A stretch of DNA of 64,000 bases from CALBPI01 sp038524795 (GTDB lineage Bacteria > Pseudomonadota > Gammaproteobacteria > Steroidobacterales > Woeseiaceae), in contig JBCBIJ010000001.1 of assembly GCA_038524795.1 (NCBI GenBank), positions 248,001-312,000 on the forward strand, in the 5' to 3' direction. Every line of letters starts with the position of its first letter. Within the stretch, counting starts at the first letter, position 1. The notes beneath the pieces were generated by a model that made no database searches, had not been told where the DNA came from, and saw nothing but the letters and a program-made list of their open reading frames with translations. The position numbers and the translations under genes are program-made. Below, piece by piece: positions 34,841 to 42,552 of this stretch.

Positions 34841-35346
34841 GCCATAGCCGCTGCGCGGCAACCGCCGCGCTGGCGTTGCTGCTCGCCTGTACCGCGGTCG
34901 CGCACCAGGCGCGGGAAGCTGTGACGCGGGTGTTGTTCAACAACCGCACGGGCAACATCGAGGTGATGCACCGCTTTCTCGTGCACGACGCGGAGCATGC
35001 GGTGCGCGATATCGTGGGCGCCGACGCGGACATCCTCAGCTCAGAGGAAACGCGCGATCAGTTTGCGGCTTACGTCAGCAAACGTTTCAAACTGCGTGAC
35101 CAGGACGACAACCGACTCGAACTGACGCACGTCGGACACGAAGTGGAGGGGCAGTTTCTCTGGGTCTACGCCGAGACGCCGATACCCGAGAATCTCAAGG
35201 CGCTCGCGATGAGCCACAGGGCGCTGCACGATATCTGGCCGGACCAGGTAAACCTTGTGACTATCGAGCGGGACGGTGAGTCGCGCTCCGCGCTGTTTGG
35301 TGGTGGCACACCGTCACTGAGGATCGACTTCGAATCCAGCCCTTAG
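34825..35346 (+). CDS. DUF6702-family secreted protein
   Basis: A 173-residue protein from GTG 34825, overlapping the M1 gene by 16 bp in another frame. A signal peptide ends around TAVAHQ. The mature part (EAVTRVLFNNRTGNIEVMHR, FLVHDAEHAV, LTHVGHEVEGQFLWVYAETP) follows the DUF6702 pattern: a His right after the signal peptide, a strand pair describing expression of a small beta domain and an overall length near 165 residues. I know no function for the family. Coupling to the M1 peptidase suggests an accessory role. Its stop shares TTAG with the convergent gene. Confidence 0.72.
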   Translation: MRRRVSHSRCAATAALALLLACTAVAHQAREAVTRVLFNNRTGNIEVMHRFLVHDAEHAVRDIVGADADILSSEETRDQFAAYVSKRFKLRDQDDNRLELTHVGHEVEGQFLWVYAETPIPENLKALAMSHRALHDIWPDQVNLVTIERDGESRSALFGGGTPSLRIDFESSP

Positions 35347-36431
35347 GGGCCCCGCTCTATCGTCATCACAAGCGGCAGGTGATCCGACACGCCGCGCCGG
35401 CGCGAGAGATCGAAGCGTCGCACCGTGCCGTCATCATTGAGCTGATCGCGGTAGGCGTTTGCGAGGTAGACGCCACCTTTGCGAATGCGCCAGGCATCCG
35501 GTGTCGCGGGTGCTGGCGAGAACAACACCATATCGAGGAATGACCAGCTCTTGCCGGTTCGCCAGTAGTTGGTGCCGATACAGCCTTCGCAATCAACCTC
35601 ATGCGCGACGCGCCAGTAGGGACGCACACGATCATCCATGATGGTCGTGTCGGTCATTTCGCGGTTCGGTGTGTTGAAGTCGCCCGCAGCAAAGACCACG
35701 TTTGCGTCGGGCACCTTGGCCCGCAGCGCGTTCAGATGGTCGTAAGCCAGCTCCCGCATCTCGATGGGGTGGAACGGCGCTGGGAAGTGCACAGCGAAGC
35801 CCGTGAGCAATTGGCCATCGGGTAACTCAAACGTCGCCTCCAGCACCCCACGGGTGTCGTCGGCGCGATCCGGAAATGCGTCCATGTTGAACGCATGCAG
35901 AACGGGCGCACCACGAATCGGCAGCCGGGACACAAACGCCACGTCGATCCCGCGCAGGTCGCGACCCTCAAGCAGCACGACCTCGCGGTAACCTGCCGCG
36001 CCCAGGTAGTCGCGCGTCAGGCGCGTGAGAATGCTGATGTTCTCCACTTCCTGGAACGCGATGATGTCGGGCCCGCACCCGTCATTCACTTGCAGAATCA
36101 CCGCCGCCACCTGCTGCAGCTTGAATTCGACGGCGTCGTCACTCCAGTCGAGCTCCAGGCATTCGCTGCGCCAACGGGGTACCTCGATGGGTTCGCAGAG
36201 CGCCTTGTGCGCCGTCGTCTGTTTCATGGTGACAGGCAGATAGGCGTGGTCGTCCTTGCCCGGGTCGTCCGTGTTGTCGAACAGGTTCTCGACATTGAAG
36301 GTCATGATGGTAACTGCACGCACGGCCTCCGCGGGCGCAGGCGCGTTGGCACTGCAGGCACTGAGCGCTGTCGCGCCGAACGCAATCGCGCCCAGCGCTG
36401 CAGCAACGCGGTACAGCCCCATCATTCGCAT
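35343..36431 (-). CDS. endonuclease/exonuclease/phosphatase-fold lipoprotein
   Basis: From ATG 36431 the product has 362 residues and a lipobox ATALSAC (Cys about residue 26). The EEP blocks are MTFNVENLFDN, IIAFQEVENISI (metal Glu), LTGFAVHFPAPFHP, VVFAAGDFNTPNREM and GVSDHLPLVMTI, all intact. It is therefore a probable Mg-dependent nuclease or phosphodiesterase in the periplasm or on the surface. It is unlike the shorter EEP lipoprotein at 18043-18924 in length and sequence. It is the last gene of a five-gene minus-strand operon, only 4 bp after the sortilin-like gene. Confidence 0.88.
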   Translation of the reverse strand: MRMMGLYRVAAALGAIAFGATALSACSANAPAPAEAVRAVTIMTFNVENLFDNTDDPGKDDHAYLPVTMKQTTAHKALCEPIEVPRWRSECLELDWSDDAVEFKLQQVAAVILQVNDGCGPDIIAFQEVENISILTRLTRDYLGAAGYREVVLLEGRDLRGIDVAFVSRLPIRGAPVLHAFNMDAFPDRADDTRGVLEATFELPDGQLLTGFAVHFPAPFHPIEMRELAYDHLNALRAKVPDANVVFAAGDFNTPNREMTDTTIMDDRVRPYWRVAHEVDCEGCIGTNYWRTGKSWSFLDMVLFSPAPATPDAWRIRKGGVYLANAYRDQLNDDGTVRRFDLSRRRGVSDHLPLVMTIERGP

Positions 36432-36435
36432 CAAC

Positions 36436-39400
36436 TTAATTGCGCCACGCGGGCACGCGGCCCGGTGTGTGCGGCGCACCCAATCCTTCGAGCTCCGACT
36501 CGAGCGCGGCGAGGTCGGCCTCGACCTGCGTCAGGTCCGCGAGCGCCGAGCGGAAGGCCCCGGCCGCGATGTCATACGACTCCTCGTACATCGCCGGCAC
36601 ATCCGACCGCACGTCGAGCATCAAGCCGTAGACCGCACCCGCGCGACGCGCGATCGACCAGGGTGTCGGTTCGCTGCGCGACGCAATCGTACCGTCACCA
36701 TTCAACGCAACGGCCAGGTCATCGAGGCGCGCCTTGATCTGACGAAGACGTTGCTCGTGCGACTCATCAGCGGCCGGCGTGTCGGTGAGCGCCGCCTTGA
36801 GGTGCGTGATGCGCGTATTGAGCTCGCCTGTCAACGCGCTGGCACCGGCCACGGCACGGTAGAGCTCACCAGCTTTACGCTGGAACGCGACCACGGCACC
36901 CAAGTCCTGGCTCGTTTCCTTGCCCTGCGGCATCGACTTGACCGTGAAGGTCTTCGGCCCGGCCACCTCCTCGAGCGCGCCGTTCTGGCGAACCGCAAGG
37001 CTCACGGTGTACTCCCCGGGGGCTGCGAGCGGACCCTGCGGGTCTGATGCCCAGGGCACCGAAACCGATGTGGTCAGGTCCACGGGATCGGTCGGCGGGT
37101 AACGCAGGTCCCAGGCCGTGCGATGTATGCCCGCGCCTGTCTTACCCGCAACGCGACGCACCACGTTGCCAGCCGAATCCCGAACGATGAGCATCACTGC
37201 GGGATCTTCCTCGCGGTCCTCAGCGCGCAACGCGTCCCAGGATGGGTACGGCGTGTCGCCGCCTTCCTTCTCGATTTCGATTTCCGCCTTGCGACGCGTC
37301 TTGCTGGCTGACTCGAGGCCTTTTTCGAGGCGGTAGGTGAACACGGCGCCGAACGGCGGATTATCGGCGTTGTAGTGGGTCGCGCCAAAGAAGCCCTTCA
37401 CGCCATAACCAATGTTGTCGCCGACGACGTAGGACCAGGCATCACGCACATCAAAGAGATGCTGTGGCTCGAGATCGCTGGCCGCCGTACGCAGCGGCGT
37501 GTAGTCGTCAAGAATATAGATGCCACGACCAAAGGTGCCGACCACGAGGTCATTCTCACGGCGTTGGATCTCAATGTCGCGCACGGCAATCGTCGGGAAA
37601 TTGCCTTTGAGCTGGTGCCAGGCGTCACCGCCGTCCTGCGAGAAGAACACACCAAACTCCGTACCGACGAACAGCAGATCGGCGTCGACATGGTCTTGTA
37701 CGATCGTGTGCGCCGAGCCCCACTCAGGCAGGTTGTTCGAGATCAGCGACCAGCTGCGACCACGGTTCTCAGTCTTCAGCACGTAAGGCTTGTAGTCACC
37801 GCGTTTGTGGTTGTCGATGGTGGCGTAGGCCACGTCGGGGTCGTGTAGCGAGGCGACGACATCCTCGATCAGCGACATGTCGGGCACGCCCCGGAACGTA
37901 TCCACACGACGCCAGGTCTCGCCGCCGTCTTCGGTGATATTCATAACGCCGTCGTCAGTGCCGACATAAATCAGCCCCTCACTGAGCTCGCTTTCCGAAA
38001 GCGCAATCGCGGCGCCGTAGATGGACGTCGAGTTGTTTTTGGCAATCGTGTCCACGCTCCAGACTCGGCCCATAACCTCGAGTGCATTTCGGTCGAGCTG
38101 TCGCGTCAAGTCCGGGCTCACGGCGCGCCAGCTGTTGCCGCGGTCGTCGGAGCGGAACAGCTTCTCCGCGGCGTAGTAGATCCGCTTGCTGTTGTGCGGG
38201 CTGACGATCAGCGGCGTGTTCCAGTTCCACTTGTAAGCATTCTCGCCATCGGCCGGGTGCGGCGCGATGAAGACGCGCTCGCCGCTGGTCTTGTCGTAGC
38301 GTGCGAGGCCACCGTACTGGTACTGCGTGTAGATGATGTTCGGGTCTTCGGGGTCAAACTGCGGCTCGTAGCCGTCACCGCCGAGAATCAGCGTCCAGTC
38401 TGCATTCGTGATGCCATGACGCACAGTCGTGCGCGAGGGACCGCAGAGCGAGTTGTTGTCCTGCGTACCGCCACAGACGTTGTAAAACGGCTCCGAGTAG
38501 TCAGGCTGAATGCGGTAGAACTGAGCGATGGGCAGGTTGGCGATCCAGCGCCAGTTCGCACCGTTGTCGTAGGTGTCGTAGATGCCGCCGTCGCCGCCGA
38601 TCACGAGGTGCGACGGCTGGTCGGGATCGATCCAGAGCGCATGGTCATCGACGTGGCGGTGGTCACCGCCAAAGCGCGACCACGATGAACCGCCGTCGAC
38701 CGAGACATGAGTGAAGGTATCAACCGAGAACACACGATCGGGGTTCGTCGGGTCGACAACGAGCTCGTTGTAGTACTGCGGGCTCGTCGTCATGTGGCCC
38801 GAGCGCTTGTCCCAGGTCAGGCCAAAGTCATCGGAACGGTAGATGCCCCGTTCGTCGGCGTTGGCCTCGATGATGGCGTAAATGCGGTCAGCATCACCCG
38901 GTGCGCCCGCAAGACCGATGCGGCCCATGTTGTCCTTGGGCAGGCCGGTTGAGATTTCGGTCCAGGTCTCGCCACCGTCTTCGCTACGGTGGATGCCGCT
39001 GCCCGGACCACCGTTGATCAGCGTCCACACGTGGCGGCGGCGCTGGTAGCTCGAAGCCACAATGCGGCTGCTGTCACGCGGGTCAACGACGAACTCGTTG
39101 ATGCCCGTGTCGGCGTCGACAGAGAGGATTTGCGTCCAGTTCTCGCCGCCGTCCGTGGTCTTGTAAAGCCCGCGGTCGCCACCCGAGTTCCAGAGCGGAC
39201 CCTGGGCCGCGACAAGCACCGTGTCGCCATCCTCGGGGTCAATCCAGATCTGGCTGATGTGGCCCGAGTTCTTGAGCCCCACGTTCGACCAGCTCGCGCC
39301 GCCGTCGAGTGACTTGTAAACACCATCGCCGTAACCCACGCTGCGCTGAGAATTGTTCTCGCCGGAGCCCACCCAAACCGTGTTGGGGTTGGTCGGGTCG

Positions 39401-39684
39401 AGCTCGACGACGCCGAGCGCGTAGCTCCCTTCGCCGTCGAACAGCGGCTTCCAGGTCGTGCCGTTATTTTCCGTCTTGAACAAACCGCCCGAGGCGACCG
39501 ACGCGTAGTACACGTTCTTGTTGTCCGGGTGAAACGCGAAGTCGGAGATTCGCCCCGAGATCACCGCGGGGCCCATAGCGCGCAGCGGCAGGCTCGCCAG
39601 CGGGTTCTTGTCTTCCGCGGCCGCTGGCGACGGTGTCGCGGCCATCAGACCGCAGGCTAGGAGCACAGAGATCAAACGAATCAT
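36436..39684 (-). CDS. large secreted VPS10/sortilin-like BNR propeller protein
   Basis: From ATG 39684 the product has 1082 residues and a signal peptide ending near SPAAAED. Residues 40-760 form beta-propeller blades with many Asp-box motifs (TENNGTTWKP, SLDGGASWSN, TTDGGENWTQ, SEDGGETWTE, SQDGGDAWHQ), as in sortilin-like and glycosidase-type BNR proteins. A C-terminal part (about 850-1080) contains AGIHRTAWDLRYPPTDPVD, typical of these large bacterial proteins, and ends in a helical segment. No catalytic residues can be assigned. Proteins of this type often travel with amidohydrolases and peptidases in marine bacteria. Fourth gene of the five-gene operon. Confidence 0.88.
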   Translation of the reverse strand: MIRLISVLLACGLMAATPSPAAAEDKNPLASLPLRAMGPAVISGRISDFAFHPDNKNVYYASVASGGLFKTENNGTTWKPLFDGEGSYALGVVELDPTNPNTVWVGSGENNSQRSVGYGDGVYKSLDGGASWSNVGLKNSGHISQIWIDPEDGDTVLVAAQGPLWNSGGDRGLYKTTDGGENWTQILSVDADTGINEFVVDPRDSSRIVASSYQRRRHVWTLINGGPGSGIHRSEDGGETWTEISTGLPKDNMGRIGLAGAPGDADRIYAIIEANADERGIYRSDDFGLTWDKRSGHMTTSPQYYNELVVDPTNPDRVFSVDTFTHVSVDGGSSWSRFGGDHRHVDDHALWIDPDQPSHLVIGGDGGIYDTYDNGANWRWIANLPIAQFYRIQPDYSEPFYNVCGGTQDNNSLCGPSRTTVRHGITNADWTLILGGDGYEPQFDPEDPNIIYTQYQYGGLARYDKTSGERVFIAPHPADGENAYKWNWNTPLIVSPHNSKRIYYAAEKLFRSDDRGNSWRAVSPDLTRQLDRNALEVMGRVWSVDTIAKNNSTSIYGAAIALSESELSEGLIYVGTDDGVMNITEDGGETWRRVDTFRGVPDMSLIEDVVASLHDPDVAYATIDNHKRGDYKPYVLKTENRGRSWSLISNNLPEWGSAHTIVQDHVDADLLFVGTEFGVFFSQDGGDAWHQLKGNFPTIAVRDIEIQRRENDLVVGTFGRGIYILDDYTPLRTAASDLEPQHLFDVRDAWSYVVGDNIGYGVKGFFGATHYNADNPPFGAVFTYRLEKGLESASKTRRKAEIEIEKEGGDTPYPSWDALRAEDREEDPAVMLIVRDSAGNVVRRVAGKTGAGIHRTAWDLRYPPTDPVDLTTSVSVPWASDPQGPLAAPGEYTVSLAVRQNGALEEVAGPKTFTVKSMPQGKETSQDLGAVVAFQRKAGELYRAVAGASALTGELNTRITHLKAALTDTPAADESHEQRLRQIKARLDDLAVALNGDGTIASRSEPTPWSIARRAGAVYGLMLDVRSDVPAMYEESYDIAAGAFRSALADLTQVEADLAALESELEGLGAPHTPGRVPAWRN

Positions 39685-39713
39685 GGTTTGTCCTTTGTCT
39701 TTGTTGTCGGGGC

Positions 39714-40643
39714 CTAAGCCTGAGCCGCACGCCACACCGCGAGAATCTCGCCGGGTGCCGCACTCCAGACCTTGCCGGATTGTGTGATGTGTTCGAGTAC
39801 GCGTTCGAGCGCGCGGATGCGATGCGGTTGCCCCAGCATCCAGGGGTGAATGTTGATCGCCAACAGACGTCCGCCGCCCATGGTCTCGGCTTCATTGATG
39901 AGAAAGTCGCAGGCGTCTTCAACCTGCTCGGCCCACTCGAGCTCGGCGTGCCCGTTATCCATGATGACGAAACGGTCTTCGAGCTCCGTCGACAAAGGCA
40001 TCGCGGTGAGGTCACCCGCAGCGGTGTGGAACGGAAACGGCAGGTCGTCGTTAATCCAGTCGCACATGTACCCGATGCCGTGCTCGACAAGCAGCGAGGG
40101 TGTGTTGTTGCTCTGGCTCTTGGCCGGGCTCAGCCAACCCGTCACCGCCTGACCCGACGCACTGCGCAGCGTGTCCAGCGAGCGAGCGACGAGCTCGCGC
40201 TCTTCGGCTTCGTCCAGACCACCGTAGTGCAGGCTGTCCATGTCCCAGCCGTGGCAAAGCAATTCATGGCCGCGCTCGACAACGCGCTGCAACAGGTAGG
40301 GCGTGCGCTCGGCTAGGCGGGCACTCATGGCTACGCTCGCGGTCACGCCGAACGTATCGAGCGCCTTGAATATGCGAAACACGCCGACCCGGTTGCCGTA
40401 GTCGCGCAACGTGAAATGGCGCAGATCCGGATAGGCCGTGACCATGCCGCCTGGCGGCGGAAATGGCTTGCCCTTTTGGTCGAGTGGGAAGAACTGCAGC
40501 GCGACGTTGACCCAGAGCGCCAAGGGCTTGTTGCCGGGCCAGGTGACGGGCGCGCGGTCGGCGAGCATCGACCAATCGTAGTGGTCGTGGTCCATGCCGT
40601 AACGGCGGCGCGCGTACTTCAAGTAGTCCCCGTCGAGGCTCAT
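39714..40643 (-). CDS. polysaccharide deacetylase-like hydrolase (PuuE-type), copy 1
   Basis: A 309-residue cytosolic protein without signal peptide. LRDYGNRVGVFRIFKALDTF, HELLCHGWDMDSLHYG and TGWLSPAKSQSN match the NodB/PuuE fold as found in allantoinase-like enzymes: a DYGNRxG block, a GHE..HGW block with metal ligand and a GWxSP block. PuuE-type enzymes hydrolyse cyclic amides such as allantoin and not polymers, and the lack of export fits this. It is paralogous to the next gene (copy 2), with a 4-bp overlap. The pair may form a heteromer or act on successive amides. Confidence 0.87.
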   Translation of the reverse strand: MSLDGDYLKYARRRYGMDHDHYDWSMLADRAPVTWPGNKPLALWVNVALQFFPLDQKGKPFPPPGGMVTAYPDLRHFTLRDYGNRVGVFRIFKALDTFGVTASVAMSARLAERTPYLLQRVVERGHELLCHGWDMDSLHYGGLDEAEERELVARSLDTLRSASGQAVTGWLSPAKSQSNNTPSLLVEHGIGYMCDWINDDLPFPFHTAAGDLTAMPLSTELEDRFVIMDNGHAELEWAEQVEDACDFLINEAETMGGGRLLAINIHPWMLGQPHRIRALERVLEHITQSGKVWSAAPGEILAVWRAAQA

Positions 40644-41557
40644 GCCGTCACCCCGCGCGCCTTAATGTCGGCAACGGCCGCATCGTAGTGATTCGCAATC
40701 CAGTGCTCGGCGATCTCGCGCCCCGTGGTCACCCAGACATCGCTGTGACCCGTGATGTACTCGAGCGCTTCCTCGAAGGCGCGCAGCCGGTGCGGGTGCG
40801 ACACCTGGTAGGCGTGCAACGGAATACACATGACGACGGGGTTATCGGCTCCCTCGGCGTAGAGCCGGTCGAAGTTCGCCTTGAGCATCTCGCCGTAGCG
40901 GCGCGGCTCGATCTTGTTGGCCACGTAAACAATCGTGTCGTTCATCTCAAGCGAGTACGGCACCGAGATGAACTTCTCGCCCGAACGCACGCGTACGGGC
41001 GTGGGCTGATCGTCGTGGAACAGATCACAGGTGTAGATGCCGCCGGCTTCGGCAAACAGGTCGAGCGTGTGCTCGGTGTGCGTCAGTGCGGGCGCCAGGT
41101 AGCCGGCGCAAGGCTTGCCCGCATGCTCGAGGATCGTCGCCATGGCGGCCTCGATGACCTCGCGCTCCTGCGCCTCATCCATCCCGTATACGTAGCGCGT
41201 GTTGTAGATGCCGTGGCTGAAGAACTCCCAGTCACGGTCGCGGCACATCGCGATGATCTCGGGGTGGTGGTCGCAGAGCGCCGTCGACAGCGAGATGGAG
41301 CCCCGCACGCCATACTTGTCGAGCAGGTTCATGAGCCGCATGTGGCCCACGCGGTTGCCGTAGTCGCGCGTCGCGTAGCCGTGCACATCGGGTACAGGCT
41401 TGGGCCAGGCTTTGCGGTGCGGGTTTACGGCCGGGTCGAGCTCGTAGAATTCGATGTTGGGGGCGACCCAGAATGCGACGCGCGCGCCGCCGGGCCAGCT
41501 GATCTTCGGCCGGTCCTCATAGGGCCAGTAGTGATACAGGCCTGGGTCTGAGCGCAT
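40640..41557 (-). CDS. polysaccharide deacetylase-like hydrolase (PuuE-type), copy 2
   Basis: A 305-residue paralogue of the downstream gene, again without export signal. It carries TRDYGNRVGHMRLMNLLDKY, EFFSHGIYNTRYVYGMDEAQ and CAGYLAPALTHTEHTLDLFA, equivalent to the three blocks of copy 1. HAYQVSHPHRLRAFEEALEY near the C-terminus aligns with HPWMLGQPHRIRALERVLEH of copy 1 and probably supplies a further His ligand. Low overall identity between the copies suggests an old duplication. It lies between the isochorismatase gene (35 bp upstream) and copy 1 (4-bp overlap), indicating a catabolic operon for a cyclic or amide nitrogen compound. Confidence 0.87.
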   Translation of the reverse strand: MRSDPGLYHYWPYEDRPKISWPGGARVAFWVAPNIEFYELDPAVNPHRKAWPKPVPDVHGYATRDYGNRVGHMRLMNLLDKYGVRGSISLSTALCDHHPEIIAMCRDRDWEFFSHGIYNTRYVYGMDEAQEREVIEAAMATILEHAGKPCAGYLAPALTHTEHTLDLFAEAGGIYTCDLFHDDQPTPVRVRSGEKFISVPYSLEMNDTIVYVANKIEPRRYGEMLKANFDRLYAEGADNPVVMCIPLHAYQVSHPHRLRAFEEALEYITGHSDVWVTTGREIAEHWIANHYDAAVADIKARGVTA

Positions 41558-41592
41558 AGACGTCCCCCAAAAATGCGCGCAACGTGAACGGG

Positions 41593-42297
41593 TTAGAACG
41601 GGCTGCCGCGAGCCTCGCGAATCGGCTTGCAGCCCGGGTGCTGTTTCAGCCAGGCCTCAACAGCGGCGAAGTCTTCGACATCCGCGTACTTGAGCATCAT
41701 GTCACAGAGGTTCGCGAAGTGCGGGATCTCGTGTTTATCGGCCACGCACTCCTCGGGAATGATCGTGCGGTAGCCGTGTGATAGCGAGGCGACGCAGGAC
41801 GCGCGCACGCAGCCTGAGGTGCTGCCGCCCGTGAGGACCACAGTGTCCACCTTATGCCAGACGAGCAGCGACGGGATCAGCGTGTCGTGAAACACGCTGG
41901 CCATGCGCTTGTTGATGACGGCGTCGCGGGCGCGATCGATCTCTAGCCGCGGATCGAGCTCGGAGCGTTCCGAGTCCTCGCGAATGTTCTGCAGCGAATC
42001 CGGCGTGTTCGTGCGCGTGCCCCAGGCACCCGCGTCGTCGGCGCTGTCCATGTAGGCCACGTAGGTCCAGATCACAGGCATGTTCTTCGACCGCGCGAGC
42101 GCCGACAGCCGGTTGATGTAGTCGAGCTGATTCGGGTCGGTCTGGTAGGCCGTCTTGAACGTCTCCGTGTCCGTGTAGGCGCGCTGCAGATCGATATTGA
42201 TGATCGCGGCCTTCTCGCCAAAGCCGAACTTGGCCCGGTTCGGGTTGCGCTTGATCTCGGCCCAGTACTCACGGGGCGTCAGGTCAGAGGTTTGCAT
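41593..42297 (-). CDS. isochorismatase-family amidohydrolase (N-carbamoylsarcosine amidase-like)
   Basis: From ATG 42297 the product has 234 residues. The catalytic Asp lies in AAIINIDLQRAYTD, the Lys in INKRMASVFHDTLIP and the nucleophilic Cys in VVLTGGSTSGCVRASCVASL, so the D-K-C triad of the cysteine hydrolases is complete. EECVADKHEIPHFANL is also typical. The best-known members hydrolyse N-carbamoyl or amide bonds. An upstream in-frame start at 42378 exists, but it adds a Pro-rich tail without conservation. First gene of the operon with two PuuE-like hydrolases, consistent with stepwise opening and hydrolysis of a ring amide; the actual compound is unknown. Confidence 0.88.
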   Translation of the reverse strand: MQTSDLTPREYWAEIKRNPNRAKFGFGEKAAIINIDLQRAYTDTETFKTAYQTDPNQLDYINRLSALARSKNMPVIWTYVAYMDSADDAGAWGTRTNTPDSLQNIREDSERSELDPRLEIDRARDAVINKRMASVFHDTLIPSLLVWHKVDTVVLTGGSTSGCVRASCVASLSHGYRTIIPEECVADKHEIPHFANLCDMMLKYADVEDFAAVEAWLKQHPGCKPIREARGSPF

Positions 42298-42552
42298 CGC
42301 AGACTCGGTGGCTCCCAGCGGGTCGCGCGGGCCAGGGGGCTGCGCGCGGTCTGTGGATGGTACTGATCGGCGCGACATTTTTCAGCCGGGGCACCGGTTT
42401 GTGGCATCCACACGGTCATTGGGGCAGTTCGAGGCGGCTCAGGCGCCTGTTTCTGCAGGTATACTAGGGGGCGCGGCCCATCCCGCCCGGGATGCCGACA
42501 GCCCGCGTCGCACGGCGCGCGCCACACCTATAACTACTATTGCGGGACCAGC

